Shown: positions 8,208 through 16,351 of the stretch, in pieces
Numbering within the stretch: position 1 is the stretch's first letter
Layout of the letters: every line of letters starts with the position of its first letter
Origin: a virus
IMG/VR virus record: IMGVR_UViG_3300048033_000223
Location: 1-37,759 of that record
DNA length: 37,759 bases
Strand: one strand, 5' to 3'
Translations under genes and position numbers: made by a program
Notes under the pieces: model-generated
The model's input: the letters and a program-made list of their open reading frames with translations, nothing else
Databases searched by the model: none
What the model was told of the DNA's origin: nothing

Positions 8208-10735
8208 TGAACTACTCTGTTAAGATCAAAAAGAAGTCTGACAACACCTATAGTGAGTTAGACATCTTTCCGGACACTGTAATTAATTTTGACCTTGATT
8301 TCTACGACGTAGATAACATAGACAAGATTAAGGTGCCTATATCCATAAACATGGATATACCAATGACCCAAAACAACATTGATCTTATAGAGTATGATCC
8401 GTCTTCCTCGACAAACAATGTTGTGCCATTTAACGCATTTGATATAGTTCTATCCTTAGACGGTACAGACATAATCCTGGGGGATATGTATATAGAGAAT
8501 TACTCTTATAACAACAATACCCCGGTTGTAGGTGTGAGGATTGTAGATAAAATACAGGGTATATTTAAGGAGGCAAATAGTATATTATTATCAGACATGT
8601 ATTCTGATTACGATTCGACAATGACCTTTGATGCGTTAATGGCGTTGAACGAAGGAACGGTAAATACTCTTCCTACTTTAAACTCCATATTGTTCCCTTA
8701 TATTGATTTTGCAAACGACTTAGAGAAATTTAGTTATGCTGCGAGACAGTTTATTCAATTTGGATTTAATAAAAAGGCAACAGGGTTAGTTCCTGTATTT
8801 AACGTCAAAGACTTTGTGTCTCGCTTCTTTACCGAAGTAAACGTAAGCGTAGTAAGCAGGTTCTTTCAATTAGGAAATTATACCACTGCTATAAGCAATG
8901 TTGATCCGGATCACATGTATATGGCTCTGCCTGTAAGGCTGAGAGCGTCAACAAGAACTAAAGAGAGAAGTTTTTATTTAGTAGAAGGTCCTTATAATTT
9001 TTATATAAATGAATATACAGGTGACCTTGAGGCTAACGAAACAACGGTAAAAGAAGCCGATATATGGCCCGACAGCACGGGGTCATGGAACTACAACAAC
9101 GTGCAATCTCCTTCGAAGACTATAACAGACTTCGGCACAGATGTTAAGTATAATCTACCTAATGACTTTGATAACCTAACAAGATCATATTTCGGAAGCA
9201 GTCAGAGTTATACAGGTATTCCTTTAAATACTTCATGGCAGTTGCCGGCAAACTCATACATAAGCGTAGATATACCTATGATCAGAGTTTCAGAAAGAAA
9301 CTACGCAGCAGTTAAGAGCATAGATATACCTAACTCTACAGCACAATTTATAGTCAAGAGTATCTTATGGGTCGATGGATATCCCTCTGAGTCTTTTAAA
9401 CTGTGTAATACCGATGGCAGCGTAAAGGTTTTAAATGTCTCTCAAGCGACCTTGCACAACCCCCCTGGAACTACAGGAATGAGAGCCAGTACAGGAACGT
9501 CTTTTGAAGATATCCAAGAGACACTGTCTGACTTACGTTCTCAATTGAGATTCAGCACCTCTGAGATTGGTAGTTTTATATGGGAACAAAAAGAGTACGA
9601 AGTGCTTGCCGGATCTACATATGGCATTAGTATAGAAATTGAAATATTAAACGGTCAACTAAGATTTGAAAAAGTAGACTCATGGCAACTGTCTGCGCCA
9701 AATAGCACATTCTATGTGCCGAACCAAACTTCATTCACACTGCATGGTGACGAGAAGATAGGTAAAATGATATACAGGGAGGACCCTAACAATATTGGTA
9801 ACCTGTACTTATCTTTAAAAAGTATTAACGGAACATTTAATCCTTACTTTGGAACAGATGACGATGTAAACGTGTTTCAGTCTATTAGGGATAACGAAAC
9901 AGAGGTTATAGCGTCTGATGTTCTTAAAGAGATTCTAAAAAGATTCAACCTTTCTATCGTCTTTGATCAGAACACAAACAGTGTCCTCATAGATAGGCTG
10001 CCGGATATTAGGTCTTTAAACACAACTACAGATATAGAGGGTAAGTTAGACGACGCCAGGTCTATAAATGTTGAGATCGTAAATAAGATTGCAAAGTCTT
10101 TAGATATATCCGGACTTGACGATTTGTTTTTTGATAATCATGGCTATGAAACCGTAACTCTGAATACAGCGGGATCGGATGAACTTAAATTTGAACTAAA
10201 ATCAAGATTCTATAACAAGTCACTTTGTGGTGACTATGTAGACGCTGTTGTTCCTGCCGGATTCAATGAATACGAAATAGGACTTACTACAAATGCTTTT
10301 ACACCTGTAACAGACTTAGGTATTACATTCGGTTATATAGCGGAGCCTCTGTATAAAACAAATTTAAAGAGAGCGAGATTCGAGGATAAAGATGATTACA
10401 AGGGACTTGTTTATGACACCTACGATTCACATGTGTTTGCAGGTAGGTTTAGAAAAGACAGGTCTGGCAGTATCAAATTATATCACTTTGATGAGTTAGG
10501 CCAGTCAACAGATCTATACGACTTCTTCGTAGGAAATGATAATATAAATTATTACTCTAATCCTAAAGTTAAATTTAACGCGTTAATGGACCAGGACTAC
10601 GCCTACAACATAAAAGATAACTACTCTAATATTACGATGCCTTATGTTAATTCTAATGGGATTATAATAAAATCTGTAAAGGGTGAACTCTTTGGATCTG
10701 GTATATACTCAACAGTAGAAGGTATTATATTGTAA
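8207..10735 (+). CDS. Putative tail-tip/baseplate protein
   Basis: An 842-residue protein that begins with NYSVKIKKKSDNTYSELDIFPDTVINFDLDF in pieces typical of Bacteroidota phage tail-tip proteins: an N-terminal beta domain giving position and type of a field (DIVLSLDGTDIILGDMYIENYSY), then a large beta-rich body. It follows the tape measure and Dit-like gene, as tail-associated lysin or hub proteins do. No lysozyme, peptidase or lectin motif was recognised. Its last codon and stop (TTG TAA) form part of a TTGTAAATTA motif. Confidence 0.5.
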   Translation: MNYSVKIKKKSDNTYSELDIFPDTVINFDLDFYDVDNIDKIKVPISINMDIPMTQNNIDLIEYDPSSSTNNVVPFNAFDIVLSLDGTDIILGDMYIENYSYNNNTPVVGVRIVDKIQGIFKEANSILLSDMYSDYDSTMTFDALMALNEGTVNTLPTLNSILFPYIDFANDLEKFSYAARQFIQFGFNKKATGLVPVFNVKDFVSRFFTEVNVSVVSRFFQLGNYTTAISNVDPDHMYMALPVRLRASTRTKERSFYLVEGPYNFYINEYTGDLEANETTVKEADIWPDSTGSWNYNNVQSPSKTITDFGTDVKYNLPNDFDNLTRSYFGSSQSYTGIPLNTSWQLPANSYISVDIPMIRVSERNYAAVKSIDIPNSTAQFIVKSILWVDGYPSESFKLCNTDGSVKVLNVSQATLHNPPGTTGMRASTGTSFEDIQETLSDLRSQLRFSTSEIGSFIWEQKEYEVLAGSTYGISIEIEILNGQLRFEKVDSWQLSAPNSTFYVPNQTSFTLHGDEKIGKMIYREDPNNIGNLYLSLKSINGTFNPYFGTDDDVNVFQSIRDNETEVIASDVLKEILKRFNLSIVFDQNTNSVLIDRLPDIRSLNTTTDIEGKLDDARSINVEIVNKIAKSLDISGLDDLFFDNHGYETVTLNTAGSDELKFELKSRFYNKSLCGDYVDAVVPAGFNEYEIGLTTNAFTPVTDLGITFGYIAEPLYKTNLKRARFEDKDDYKGLVYDTYDSHVFAGRFRKDRSGSIKLYHFDELGQSTDLYDFFVGNDNINYYSNPKVKFNALMDQDYAYNIKDNYSNITMPYVNSNGIIIKSVKGELFGSGIYSTVEGIIL

Positions 10736-10739
10736 ATTA
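10730..10739 (+). promoter_or_regulatory. TTGTAAATTA motif, copy 2
   Basis: This copy includes the last codon and stop of the 8207-10735 gene and ends 5 bases before the ATG at 10745. Confidence 0.5.
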
Positions 10740-10744
10740 TTCTG

Positions 10745-11074
10745 ATGGCAACTTATAACGACTACCCGAAATCAGCATCTAATAACGCCAAGAAGGCTCT
10801 TGAGTGGAAAAAGAAGTATGGTTCAGAGGTTAAGGGAATGACTGCCGTAGGATGGGCGAGAGCCAATCAATTAGCAAACAAAAGAAACTTGAGTTATGAA
10901 ACAATTGCTCGGATGGCTGCCTTCAATCGTCATCGTAAAAATGCTACAATTGACCCGAAGTACAAAAGCACTCCTTGGAAAGACAGAGGATACGTTGCTT
11001 GGCTTGGTTGGGGAGGAACAAGCGGAATTAATTGGGCGATTAGAAAGGCTGAAAGCATTAGAAAAAACAGGTGA
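10745..11074 (+). CDS. Small conserved phage head-module protein
   Basis: A 109-residue basic protein of the type that often precedes or is fused to phage head proteases: helices around NNAKKALEWKKKYG, then GMTAVGWARANQLANKRNLSYETIARMAAFNRHR, and a glycine/tryptophan end VAWLGWGGTSGINWAIRKA. I recognise the pattern (AxxRAxxLAxxxxLSxxTIxRMxxFxxRH ... AWLxWGGxxGxxWA) from head modules but know no established role. It overlaps the protease-scaffold start by ATGA, which supports a role in head assembly. Confidence 0.65.
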   Translation: MATYNDYPKSASNNAKKALEWKKKYGSEVKGMTAVGWARANQLANKRNLSYETIARMAAFNRHRKNATIDPKYKSTPWKDRGYVAWLGWGGTSGINWAIRKAESIRKNR

Positions 11075-12156
11075 TGAATAAAGATCTACCAGTATTTGAT
11101 ATAACATTAGCAGACATTGAGCAAGGTATGTTCAAGATATCTCTTGTAGATAAGCCTGCTATTGAAGAAAACTTTATATACTTCTCTAAAGAGGAGCAGA
11201 TCTTATTTGCTACAGACAACGAGAGAAAAGAGGTAGTAGGACCTATCATGATACCGAACAAGGAGATTATTAGATTTTCACCGGACATGGGTTACTACTA
11301 CGTTAGATTTTCTGAGGAGGTCATTAACGACATAATGTATCGTTACAGCAAAGAAGGATTGTTTAACGCATTTGGCATACACCACGAGTACGATACTCAA
11401 GATGTGGTTATGCTTGAAGTTTGGATGAAAGAAGGAGACAACGATAAGTCTCAGAACTACGGTTATGATCTTCCGAACGGAACAGTATTCGTAAAGGCTA
11501 AGATAGAGTCTGACGAATTATTCACGGCGATTAAGAATGGAGAGATCAACGGATTCTCTATCGAAATCAAGGCTGATATTAAACCTTCAAATAATATAGA
11601 AGAAAACATGAATGAATTTGCTTTCGCAAAAGAGTTAGGTAAGATGGAGGCTCATTTTGAGTCGACTGTATCTTCTCTTGTAAAAAAGGTAGAGTCTTTA
11701 GAGAACGAAAATGCTGTTCTTCTTGAGGCTATGACATCTTTTGAAGAAAAATTCGCTGGTGTCCAAGATCTAAAGGGCGCTATCGAAATGATTCAAAAGC
11801 ACATTGAAAGTATGGGTGCTTCCCAAGAAGAGGAAGAAACCCCTTACAATGAAGAGGTAATGGCAGAGGAAACTCCAGAAAAAAGCATCGCTCCTGTAGG
11901 AGAGGCTGCTATTGAAATGGAAGAAACAAAAGAAGAAGTGGTCGAAGAGGCTGCTGAAGAGTCTTTTGATGAAACCAAAGTAGAAGAGGAATTCACTGCT
12001 GAAGAAGAAGTCAACGAAAACGAAGTTGAAGAGCAATTTGCTGCAGAGCAAAAGGCTGAAGAGGCTGAAGAAACAGTTGAGGACAAGACAGTAGTTTTTG
12101 ATTCAATCACACCGGACAAGGTGAGTATGATCAACAACTTCTTTAACAGAAAGTAA
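11074..12156 (+). CDS. XkdF-like prohead protease fused to scaffold
   Basis: A 360-residue protein. The N-terminal 170 residues look like the XkdF/Peptidase_S78_2 family: VVGPIMIPNKEIIRF, then GYYYVRFSEEVI, then FGIHHEYD (H103/H104) and INGFSIEIKAD (S162), where His and Ser are the likely catalytic residues. From about residue 190 it becomes a coiled coil (LVKKVESLENENAVLLEAM) and a strongly acidic Glu/Ala-rich tail, as expected for an internal scaffold. The protease would process scaffold and capsid during maturation. GTG at 11071 is one codon upstream; ATG at 11074 gives the usual TGATG overlap and is preferred. Confidence 0.82.
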   Translation: MNKDLPVFDITLADIEQGMFKISLVDKPAIEENFIYFSKEEQILFATDNERKEVVGPIMIPNKEIIRFSPDMGYYYVRFSEEVINDIMYRYSKEGLFNAFGIHHEYDTQDVVMLEVWMKEGDNDKSQNYGYDLPNGTVFVKAKIESDELFTAIKNGEINGFSIEIKADIKPSNNIEENMNEFAFAKELGKMEAHFESTVSSLVKKVESLENENAVLLEAMTSFEEKFAGVQDLKGAIEMIQKHIESMGASQEEEETPYNEEVMAEETPEKSIAPVGEAAIEMEETKEEVVEEAAEESFDETKVEEEFTAEEEVNENEVEEQFAAEQKAEEAEETVEDKTVVFDSITPDKVSMINNFFNRK

Positions 12157-12159
12157 TTA

Positions 12160-12169
12160 TTGTAAATTA
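12160..12169 (+). promoter_or_regulatory. TTGTAAATTA motif, copy 3
   Basis: It lies 3 bases after the protease-scaffold stop and 32 bases before the major capsid start, in an A/T-rich leader. The leader is longer than at copies 1, 2 and 6. Confidence 0.5.
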
Positions 12170-12201
12170 AGTAAAACGAATCTTTTTTAAATCTAAATAA
12201 A

Positions 12202-13089
12202 ATGAGCATTACTATCTCAAACTTGCCATATGGTGATCGTCGTCCAGACTTGTTCATCGACTCTATGGTTAAATCTGCGGCTGTATTAAACCGCTTCCGT
12301 CTTGTTGACGGTGTTAAAGCAAAAGTAAACGTGCCAATCTTTGATGCATCTTTAACTTTTGGAAACGACCTATGTACGTTTGATCCACAATCAACTGCTT
12401 CAGTTGGTGAGAAGGAAATGACTGTAGACACTTACAAGTGGGCTTTCCTAAACTGTAAGAACGCTCTTGAGTCTTCTTACCGTGGTCTATTGTTGAAAAA
12501 AGGTCAGCACAATCCAGAGACTATGGACGCTGAGTTCAAGGACTGGGTATTCGACTTCTTCGCTAAGAAATCTGCTGAAAAAGCATTGGAATTGGCTGCA
12601 ACTGAGTTGACTACTGAAATGACTGCTGATGCTGACGTTATCGATCACGTTCTTGCTGGTGGTTTAACTGTAGCAAACATCCTCGACGAAATGGAGGCTG
12701 CTTACGCTGCTATGAGCGATCTAATGTTGGCTGCTGTTTACGGCGACGCTGACCGTGATTTCAAACCAACATTCTTCTTGGGTACTGCTGCTATGCAGGT
12801 TTACCAAATCGCTATCGCTGAGAAATTCACTACTACTCCACAGGGTATTGTAGAAGGTAACATTCCTCCTTACTTCGGTATGGAAGTTGTACACTTCCCA
12901 AGCCTTGCTGCTGGTGAGTTCTTCGTTGCTGCTCCTCAAAACTTAGTTATGTTGACTGACGAGTACAATGATGTTCGCGCAATCGACATGAAGTACGAGG
13001 CAGAATTGTCAAGCGACAAGATCTGGGGTCAGTTCAAGTTAGGTTTCTCTTACTTGAAAGGTGACGAAATCGTTTACGCTCACGCATAA
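12202..13089 (+). CDS. Major capsid protein
   Basis: A 295-residue HK97-fold shell protein by context and by its C-terminal half: GMEVVHFPSLAAGEFFVAAPQN followed by LVMLTDEYNDVRAIDM and WGQFKLGFSYLKGDEIVYA, a typical P-domain ending. The N-terminal extended arm and E-loop region lie around residues 20-80. It directly follows the protease-scaffold gene. Codon use is visibly more uniform than in neighbours (GCT for Ala, GAC/GAG, CGT for Arg), as expected for a very highly expressed gene, and a strong hairpin terminator follows. Confidence 0.9.
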   Translation: MSITISNLPYGDRRPDLFIDSMVKSAAVLNRFRLVDGVKAKVNVPIFDASLTFGNDLCTFDPQSTASVGEKEMTVDTYKWAFLNCKNALESSYRGLLLKKGQHNPETMDAEFKDWVFDFFAKKSAEKALELAATELTTEMTADADVIDHVLAGGLTVANILDEMEAAYAAMSDLMLAAVYGDADRDFKPTFFLGTAAMQVYQIAIAEKFTTTPQGIVEGNIPPYFGMEVVHFPSLAAGEFFVAAPQNLVMLTDEYNDVRAIDMKYEAELSSDKIWGQFKLGFSYLKGDEIVYAHA

Positions 13090-13097
13090 TCAAATTA

Positions 13098-13124
13098 AAG
13101 GGGGAGGTTTTCCTCCCCTTTTTT
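13098..13124 (+). terminator. Terminator after the capsid gene
   Basis: GGGGAGG (13101-13107) pairs with CCTCCCC (13112-13118) around a TTTT loop, with flanking A/T pairs and a run of six T. It probably ends or reduces transcription after the capsid gene. Confidence 0.8.
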
Positions 13125-13146
13125 AACACTTTAAAAATAAACAAAC

Positions 13147-13758
13147 ATGGCATGTAACGTATACTTAGGAGAAATCAACTTCTCTTGTGCGGAATTACCA
13201 GTAGGTGGTTTGACTGACGTTCTTATCGGTGATAAGGCTGCATTGATGGGTGGGGCAAGTCCTGCAATCGCTGTAGATACCCGTAAAGAAATCGAAGACA
13301 CAAACAACCTTGGTACATATATTATCAACCCAAACTATGGCGTTGTAACAGTTACCGCTACAGGTGCTGGTTTAGCAACTGATGGCTTGATTCACGAATT
13401 ATCTTTCAACAACAAGGATGGTTTCTCTGTATTTACTGATGTAAAAACAGTTAACGCTGACGGATCTGTATCTACAGTACCTACTATCTCTGTTGAGTTT
13501 CCTGTAATGAGCGTTGAGAAGCGCAACCAACTTGAGCAAATCGCTGTAGGTGGTGCTGAATTGATTGTCTTCGTTAAGACGGCTGCTGGTACTTACCACA
13601 TGGTTGGTGCTGAGTACGGTCTTTACGCTGGTACTATTGACGGTAACTCTGGAACTGTTCGTTCTGATAAGAACCGCTACCAATTAACATTAACCGGTGA
13701 GGAGCAGTCTTTGGCTTTCGCTCTTACTTCTTCCAACTGGGATACTGTTTCTGCGTAA
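13147..13758 (+). CDS. Major tail tube protein candidate
   Basis: A 203-residue beta-rich protein. The N-terminus MACNVYLGEINFSCAELPVGG and the segment VEKRNQLEQIAVGGAELIVFVKTAAGTYHMVGAEYG fit a tail tube subunit: a beta-sandwich with one helix, ending in a strand pair (NRYQLTLTGEEQSLAFAL). Codon use resembles the capsid gene, so it is likely made in large amounts, and it is flanked by its own terminators. The next gene (13829-14344) is a diverged relative. An alternative is a second capsid-decoration protein. Confidence 0.6.
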   Translation: MACNVYLGEINFSCAELPVGGLTDVLIGDKAALMGGASPAIAVDTRKEIEDTNNLGTYIINPNYGVVTVTATGAGLATDGLIHELSFNNKDGFSVFTDVKTVNADGSVSTVPTISVEFPVMSVEKRNQLEQIAVGGAELIVFVKTAAGTYHMVGAEYGLYAGTIDGNSGTVRSDKNRYQLTLTGEEQSLAFALTSSNWDTVSA

Positions 13759-13769
13759 TAGAAGCAAAA

Positions 13770-13779
13770 TTGTAAATTA
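13770..13779 (+). promoter_or_regulatory. TTGTAAATTA motif, copy 4
   Basis: It is placed between the tail-tube stop (13758) and the hairpin at 13786; 49 bases separate it from the next start. Confidence 0.45.
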
Positions 13780-13785
13780 ACCAAG

Positions 13786-13817
13786 GGGGGTGAGGATAAA
13801 TCCTCGTCCCCTTTTTT
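13786..13817 (+). terminator. Terminator after the tail tube gene
   Basis: An 11-bp stem (13786-13796 with 13801-13811, two G-U pairs) and a TAAA loop are followed by six T. It sits between two related structural genes and probably keeps expression of the second one low. Confidence 0.75.
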
Positions 13818-13828
13818 ATTTTAAGCAT

Positions 13829-14344
13829 ATGCCTTTTAACTGTAGTATTTTTCTTGAAGATATAGACATCAATTGCCAAAAGGGTGATGCAGGTGGTATA
13901 AGCAAAGTTGTACTTGGTCTTCAAAGAGATCTAAATATAGCACTTGACCCTGTAGACGAGACACTGGTTACTCAAGCAGAACTTGTTGACCATGTCGTGT
14001 TTGAGCATAACAAGAAGGACACTACAACGATCTTTAATGAAACTAAAACCACGTCTAATGGTCTTGGTGTAGTTAAGACGAGTATAACGGTTAGAATACC
14101 TTCTATTGACAGAAGGATGAATAAGATTGACTACATGTCAAGGAGAACTGATATTGTGTGTATACTTTACCATAATAATGGTACTGCTACAATTAGTGGA
14201 TGGATGGATGGATTAATAATGGATTATACTGCTACGAGTAATGTAAGTCCATTTGAAAAATCCTATACTGATGTAACACTAAGCACAGATAGTTGGATCT
14301 CGTCTTTGGCAGTAGATAATGCTAATTTAATAGACTTGAGTTAA
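13829..14344 (+). CDS. Tail tube-like paralogue
   Basis: A 171-residue protein whose N-terminus (MPFNCSIFLEDIDINCQKGDAGGISKVVLG) parallels that of the 13147-13758 protein (MACNVYLGEINFSCAELPVGGLTDVLIG), and both share a late helix followed by a strand that contacts 'YHNNGT' or 'AGTYHM'. Codon use is ordinary, unlike the upstream copy. It may be a minor tail tube, tail terminator or tube-cap subunit. The start at 13829 is chosen because the frame upstream runs through the terminator hairpin. Confidence 0.65.
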   Translation: MPFNCSIFLEDIDINCQKGDAGGISKVVLGLQRDLNIALDPVDETLVTQAELVDHVVFEHNKKDTTTIFNETKTTSNGLGVVKTSITVRIPSIDRRMNKIDYMSRRTDIVCILYHNNGTATISGWMDGLIMDYTATSNVSPFEKSYTDVTLSTDSWISSLAVDNANLIDLS

Positions 14345-14598
14345 TGTACGCATCTACAACTACAGGTTATAGTAGAAATGTTAATCAAGTACAAACAGGA
14401 ATTGTAGATTATTTACCAGGCAGTCCTATTGGATTCTCTTTTGATTTTAATCAAATAGACTTAGGTAGGGTTGATTATTTAACAGGTGTGTCAGCGTGGT
14501 ATTCTGATGTTTTAATTGCCCAGGCATCGGGATGGACCGTTAACTGGGAATTGATAAATATGCCTTGGGAAACTATTAATAATATTTGGGAATTATAA
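14344..14598 (+). CDS. Small protein with WETIN motif, copy 1
   Basis: An 84-residue protein of unknown function, overlapping both neighbours by a single base (TAATG). It ends in NWELINMPWETINNIWEL, which is nearly repeated at the end of the 44-residue product of 14858-14992. It is neither a membrane nor a coiled-coil protein; the aromatic, Asn-rich composition fits a virion protein. Its place between tail tube and fibres suggests a minor tail component. Confidence 0.6.
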   Translation: MYASTTTGYSRNVNQVQTGIVDYLPGSPIGFSFDFNQIDLGRVDYLTGVSAWYSDVLIAQASGWTVNWELINMPWETINNIWEL

Positions 14599-14861
14599 TG
14601 GAAAACAACATTACAAAAGACAGAAACTATTACCAATCATCTATGGGTGATTTCGGTTTCCGTAAAATTGCAGCCGGAGAGACATCTCCAGGTGGAGAGA
14701 CTTACCGTGTTATCGTCTGTATTCAAGAAGCAAGCATTAACGCTGAGTCTATGGTAGGAGATAGTTTGACTGGACAAGTCCTTCCTACAGGAATGCAAGT
14801 GTTTGGCAAATTTACGCAAGTGTCTTGCTATCAAGGTGTTGTGTTAGCATACTTAGGATGA
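14598..14861 (+). CDS. Hypothetical virion-region protein
   Basis: An 87-residue protein of unknown function. The segments DFGFRKIAAGETSPGGETYRVIVCIQEASINA and GDSLTGQVLPTGMQVFGKFTQVSCYQG look like a small beta-sandwich. The start at 14598 gives the TAATG overlap used throughout this gene run; four extra in-frame codons upstream are less likely. It is wedged between two genes whose products share a C-terminal motif. Confidence 0.6.
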   Translation: MENNITKDRNYYQSSMGDFGFRKIAAGETSPGGETYRVIVCIQEASINAESMVGDSLTGQVLPTGMQVFGKFTQVSCYQGVVLAYLG

Positions 14862-14992
14862 TATTAAGCCTTGGCATATCGGTACATACTCAATCGTTTA
14901 TTGGCGATAATTATGAGTTTGATAACAGATACTGGCAACTAATATCTATGCAGTGGGAAACAATTAATGATACTTGGGAAGAAGAAATATAA
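14858..14992 (+). CDS. Small protein with WETIN motif, copy 2
   Basis: A 44-residue product starting at an ATG that overlaps the previous stop and ending exactly at the next start (TAATG). Its last part, YWQLISMQWETINDTWEE, closely matches the end of the 14344-14598 protein in amino acids and in DNA, which is good evidence that this short frame is expressed or recently was. Its function is unknown. Confidence 0.6.
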   Translation: MILSLGISVHTQSFIGDNYEFDNRYWQLISMQWETINDTWEEEI

Positions 14993-15345
14993 TGGCGACA
15001 CTAACAGGAAATAAACCAAAAGACACCTATAAGGGTCTTATAAAAACATCAGACAACCAAGAGGTTACTGGATCGGTAGATTTAACTGACGGTAATGGAA
15101 ATGTGTTGCCTATAAACGTATCTGCTACCGAGGTAAGAATTAATGGAGAGAAATCTTCATTTATATACAACCAGACAGTTGCAGAGGAAGTTTGGACCGT
15201 AAACCACAATATGGGTAAGCGTCCATCTGTAACGACTGTTGATACTACAGATAGAATAGTTGTTGGCGAGGTCAACTATCTTGATAATGAAACCCTTGTT
15301 ATAACCTTTAAATATCCCTTCAAGGGAAAAGTATACTTAAATTAA
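14992..15345 (+). CDS. Tail fibre-region protein with HNMGK beta domain
   Basis: A 117-residue protein. The C-terminal half (EEVWTVNHNMGKRPSVTTVDTTDRIVVGEVNYLD, then LVITFKYPFKGKVYLN) matches a small beta domain common at the ends of phage tail fibres and tip proteins ('W...HNLGK.P.V..vd..G..v.g.v.y...n.v.i.f.....G.vyl'). The N-terminal half is also beta-rich. It starts the fibre gene run and is probably an attachment or tip component. Confidence 0.65.
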   Translation: MATLTGNKPKDTYKGLIKTSDNQEVTGSVDLTDGNGNVLPINVSATEVRINGEKSSFIYNQTVAEEVWTVNHNMGKRPSVTTVDTTDRIVVGEVNYLDNETLVITFKYPFKGKVYLN

Positions 15346-15356
15346 ATAAATAAAAA

Positions 15357-16286
15357 ATGGCTCTAAAATATCTTGTTGATTTAGATTTAGGAGGGAATGA
15401 GGTACAGAACTTCGCCCTTCAGACGCTTGCTACAGCCCCGGAATCCGGATCTGTTGGTCAAGTTTATTATGACACGCAGGCACGTTCTGTGTTTGTTTAC
15501 ACCGGTACTGCATGGCAACGTGTAGGTTTATCTGTTGATGGCAGCACAATTACTCAGACAGGTGGTGAAATATCTGTAGGTACTATTGCTATAAGCAATG
15601 TGAGCGGACTTCAAGCAGATCTTAACACACGTCTAACTTCTGCGGCTCTTAATGGCTATGCAACTGAGGCTTATGTAGACACTGCCGAGGCAGATGCTAA
15701 TGCTCATGCAGACGCTGCTGCTGGAGTTGTAGACGCAAGAATTGAAGAAGAAATTCTACCTGCACTCGACTTAAAAGCAAGTATCACATATGTTGATGCT
15801 CAAGTTGCTGCTGTTGTAGATTCTGCTCCTGCTGCACTCGATACTCTTAATGAGTTGGCCGCTGCTTTAGGTGACGACGAGAATTTTGCTACCACTGTAT
15901 CTACAAGTATTGGAACTAAGTTAAATTCTGCAGACTATACTGCTGCTGATGTATTGGCTAAGTTATTGACTGTTGATGGTTCTGGATCCGGTATTGACGC
16001 TGATAAATTAGATGGTCAAAACGGTTCTTACTACCTTGATTGGACTAACGTAACAAATAAGCCTGCAATTCCGATTCACGCGGTAGTTAATGTAACTGGT
16101 GAGGCTACTCCTTTTGGAATAGACTTAGGTACTATTGGAATTAGTTCAGCACCTGTAGTTACTATTTACCAATCAGATACGGGAGAAATGGTATTGACTG
16201 GAGTTGTTTATGATTCCAATACTAATACACTCTCTGTTGACATTCCGGAGACACTTGAAGTTAAAGTTTCTATTACAGGTTCGTAA
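15357..16286 (+). CDS. Tail fibre protein
   Basis: A 309-residue fibre protein. The N-terminal domain (LKYLVDLDLGGNEVQNF, then APESGSVGQVYYDTQARSVFVYTGTAWQRVG) is a common fibre base. A helical segment (EAYVDTAEADANAHADAAAGVVDARIEEEILPAL) probably trimerises. The stretch VDSAPAALDTLNELAAALGDDENFATTV is shared with the 839-residue fibre downstream, and the end includes LDGQNGSYYLDWTNVTNKP, a widespread fibre motif. It would bind the host surface or link to other fibres. Confidence 0.85.
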   Translation: MALKYLVDLDLGGNEVQNFALQTLATAPESGSVGQVYYDTQARSVFVYTGTAWQRVGLSVDGSTITQTGGEISVGTIAISNVSGLQADLNTRLTSAALNGYATEAYVDTAEADANAHADAAAGVVDARIEEEILPALDLKASITYVDAQVAAVVDSAPAALDTLNELAAALGDDENFATTVSTSIGTKLNSADYTAADVLAKLLTVDGSGSGIDADKLDGQNGSYYLDWTNVTNKPAIPIHAVVNVTGEATPFGIDLGTIGISSAPVVTIYQSDTGEMVLTGVVYDSNTNTLSVDIPETLEVKVSITGS

Positions 16287-16290
16287 TAAT

Positions 16291-16300
16291 TTGTAAATTA
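16291..16300 (+). promoter_or_regulatory. TTGTAAATTA motif, copy 5
   Basis: It follows the fibre stop at 16286 by 4 bases and precedes the hairpin at 16311, the same motif-then-hairpin order as copy 4. Confidence 0.45.
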
Positions 16301-16310
16301 CCAATAGAAG

Positions 16311-16334
16311 GGGAGGGTTGATCCCTCCCTTTTT
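16311..16334 (+). terminator. Terminator between fibre genes
   Basis: GGGAGGG (16311-16317) pairs with CCCTCCC (16323-16329) around TTGAT, followed by five T. Confidence 0.75.
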
Positions 16335-16351
16335 ATTTAAAATATATTTAT

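Noticed and set aside
11844-12431. 195-codon minus-strand frame across the scaffold tail and capsid start
   Set aside because: It is serine-rich low complexity caused by the antisense of Glu/Ala codons, and it crosses two well-supported genes.
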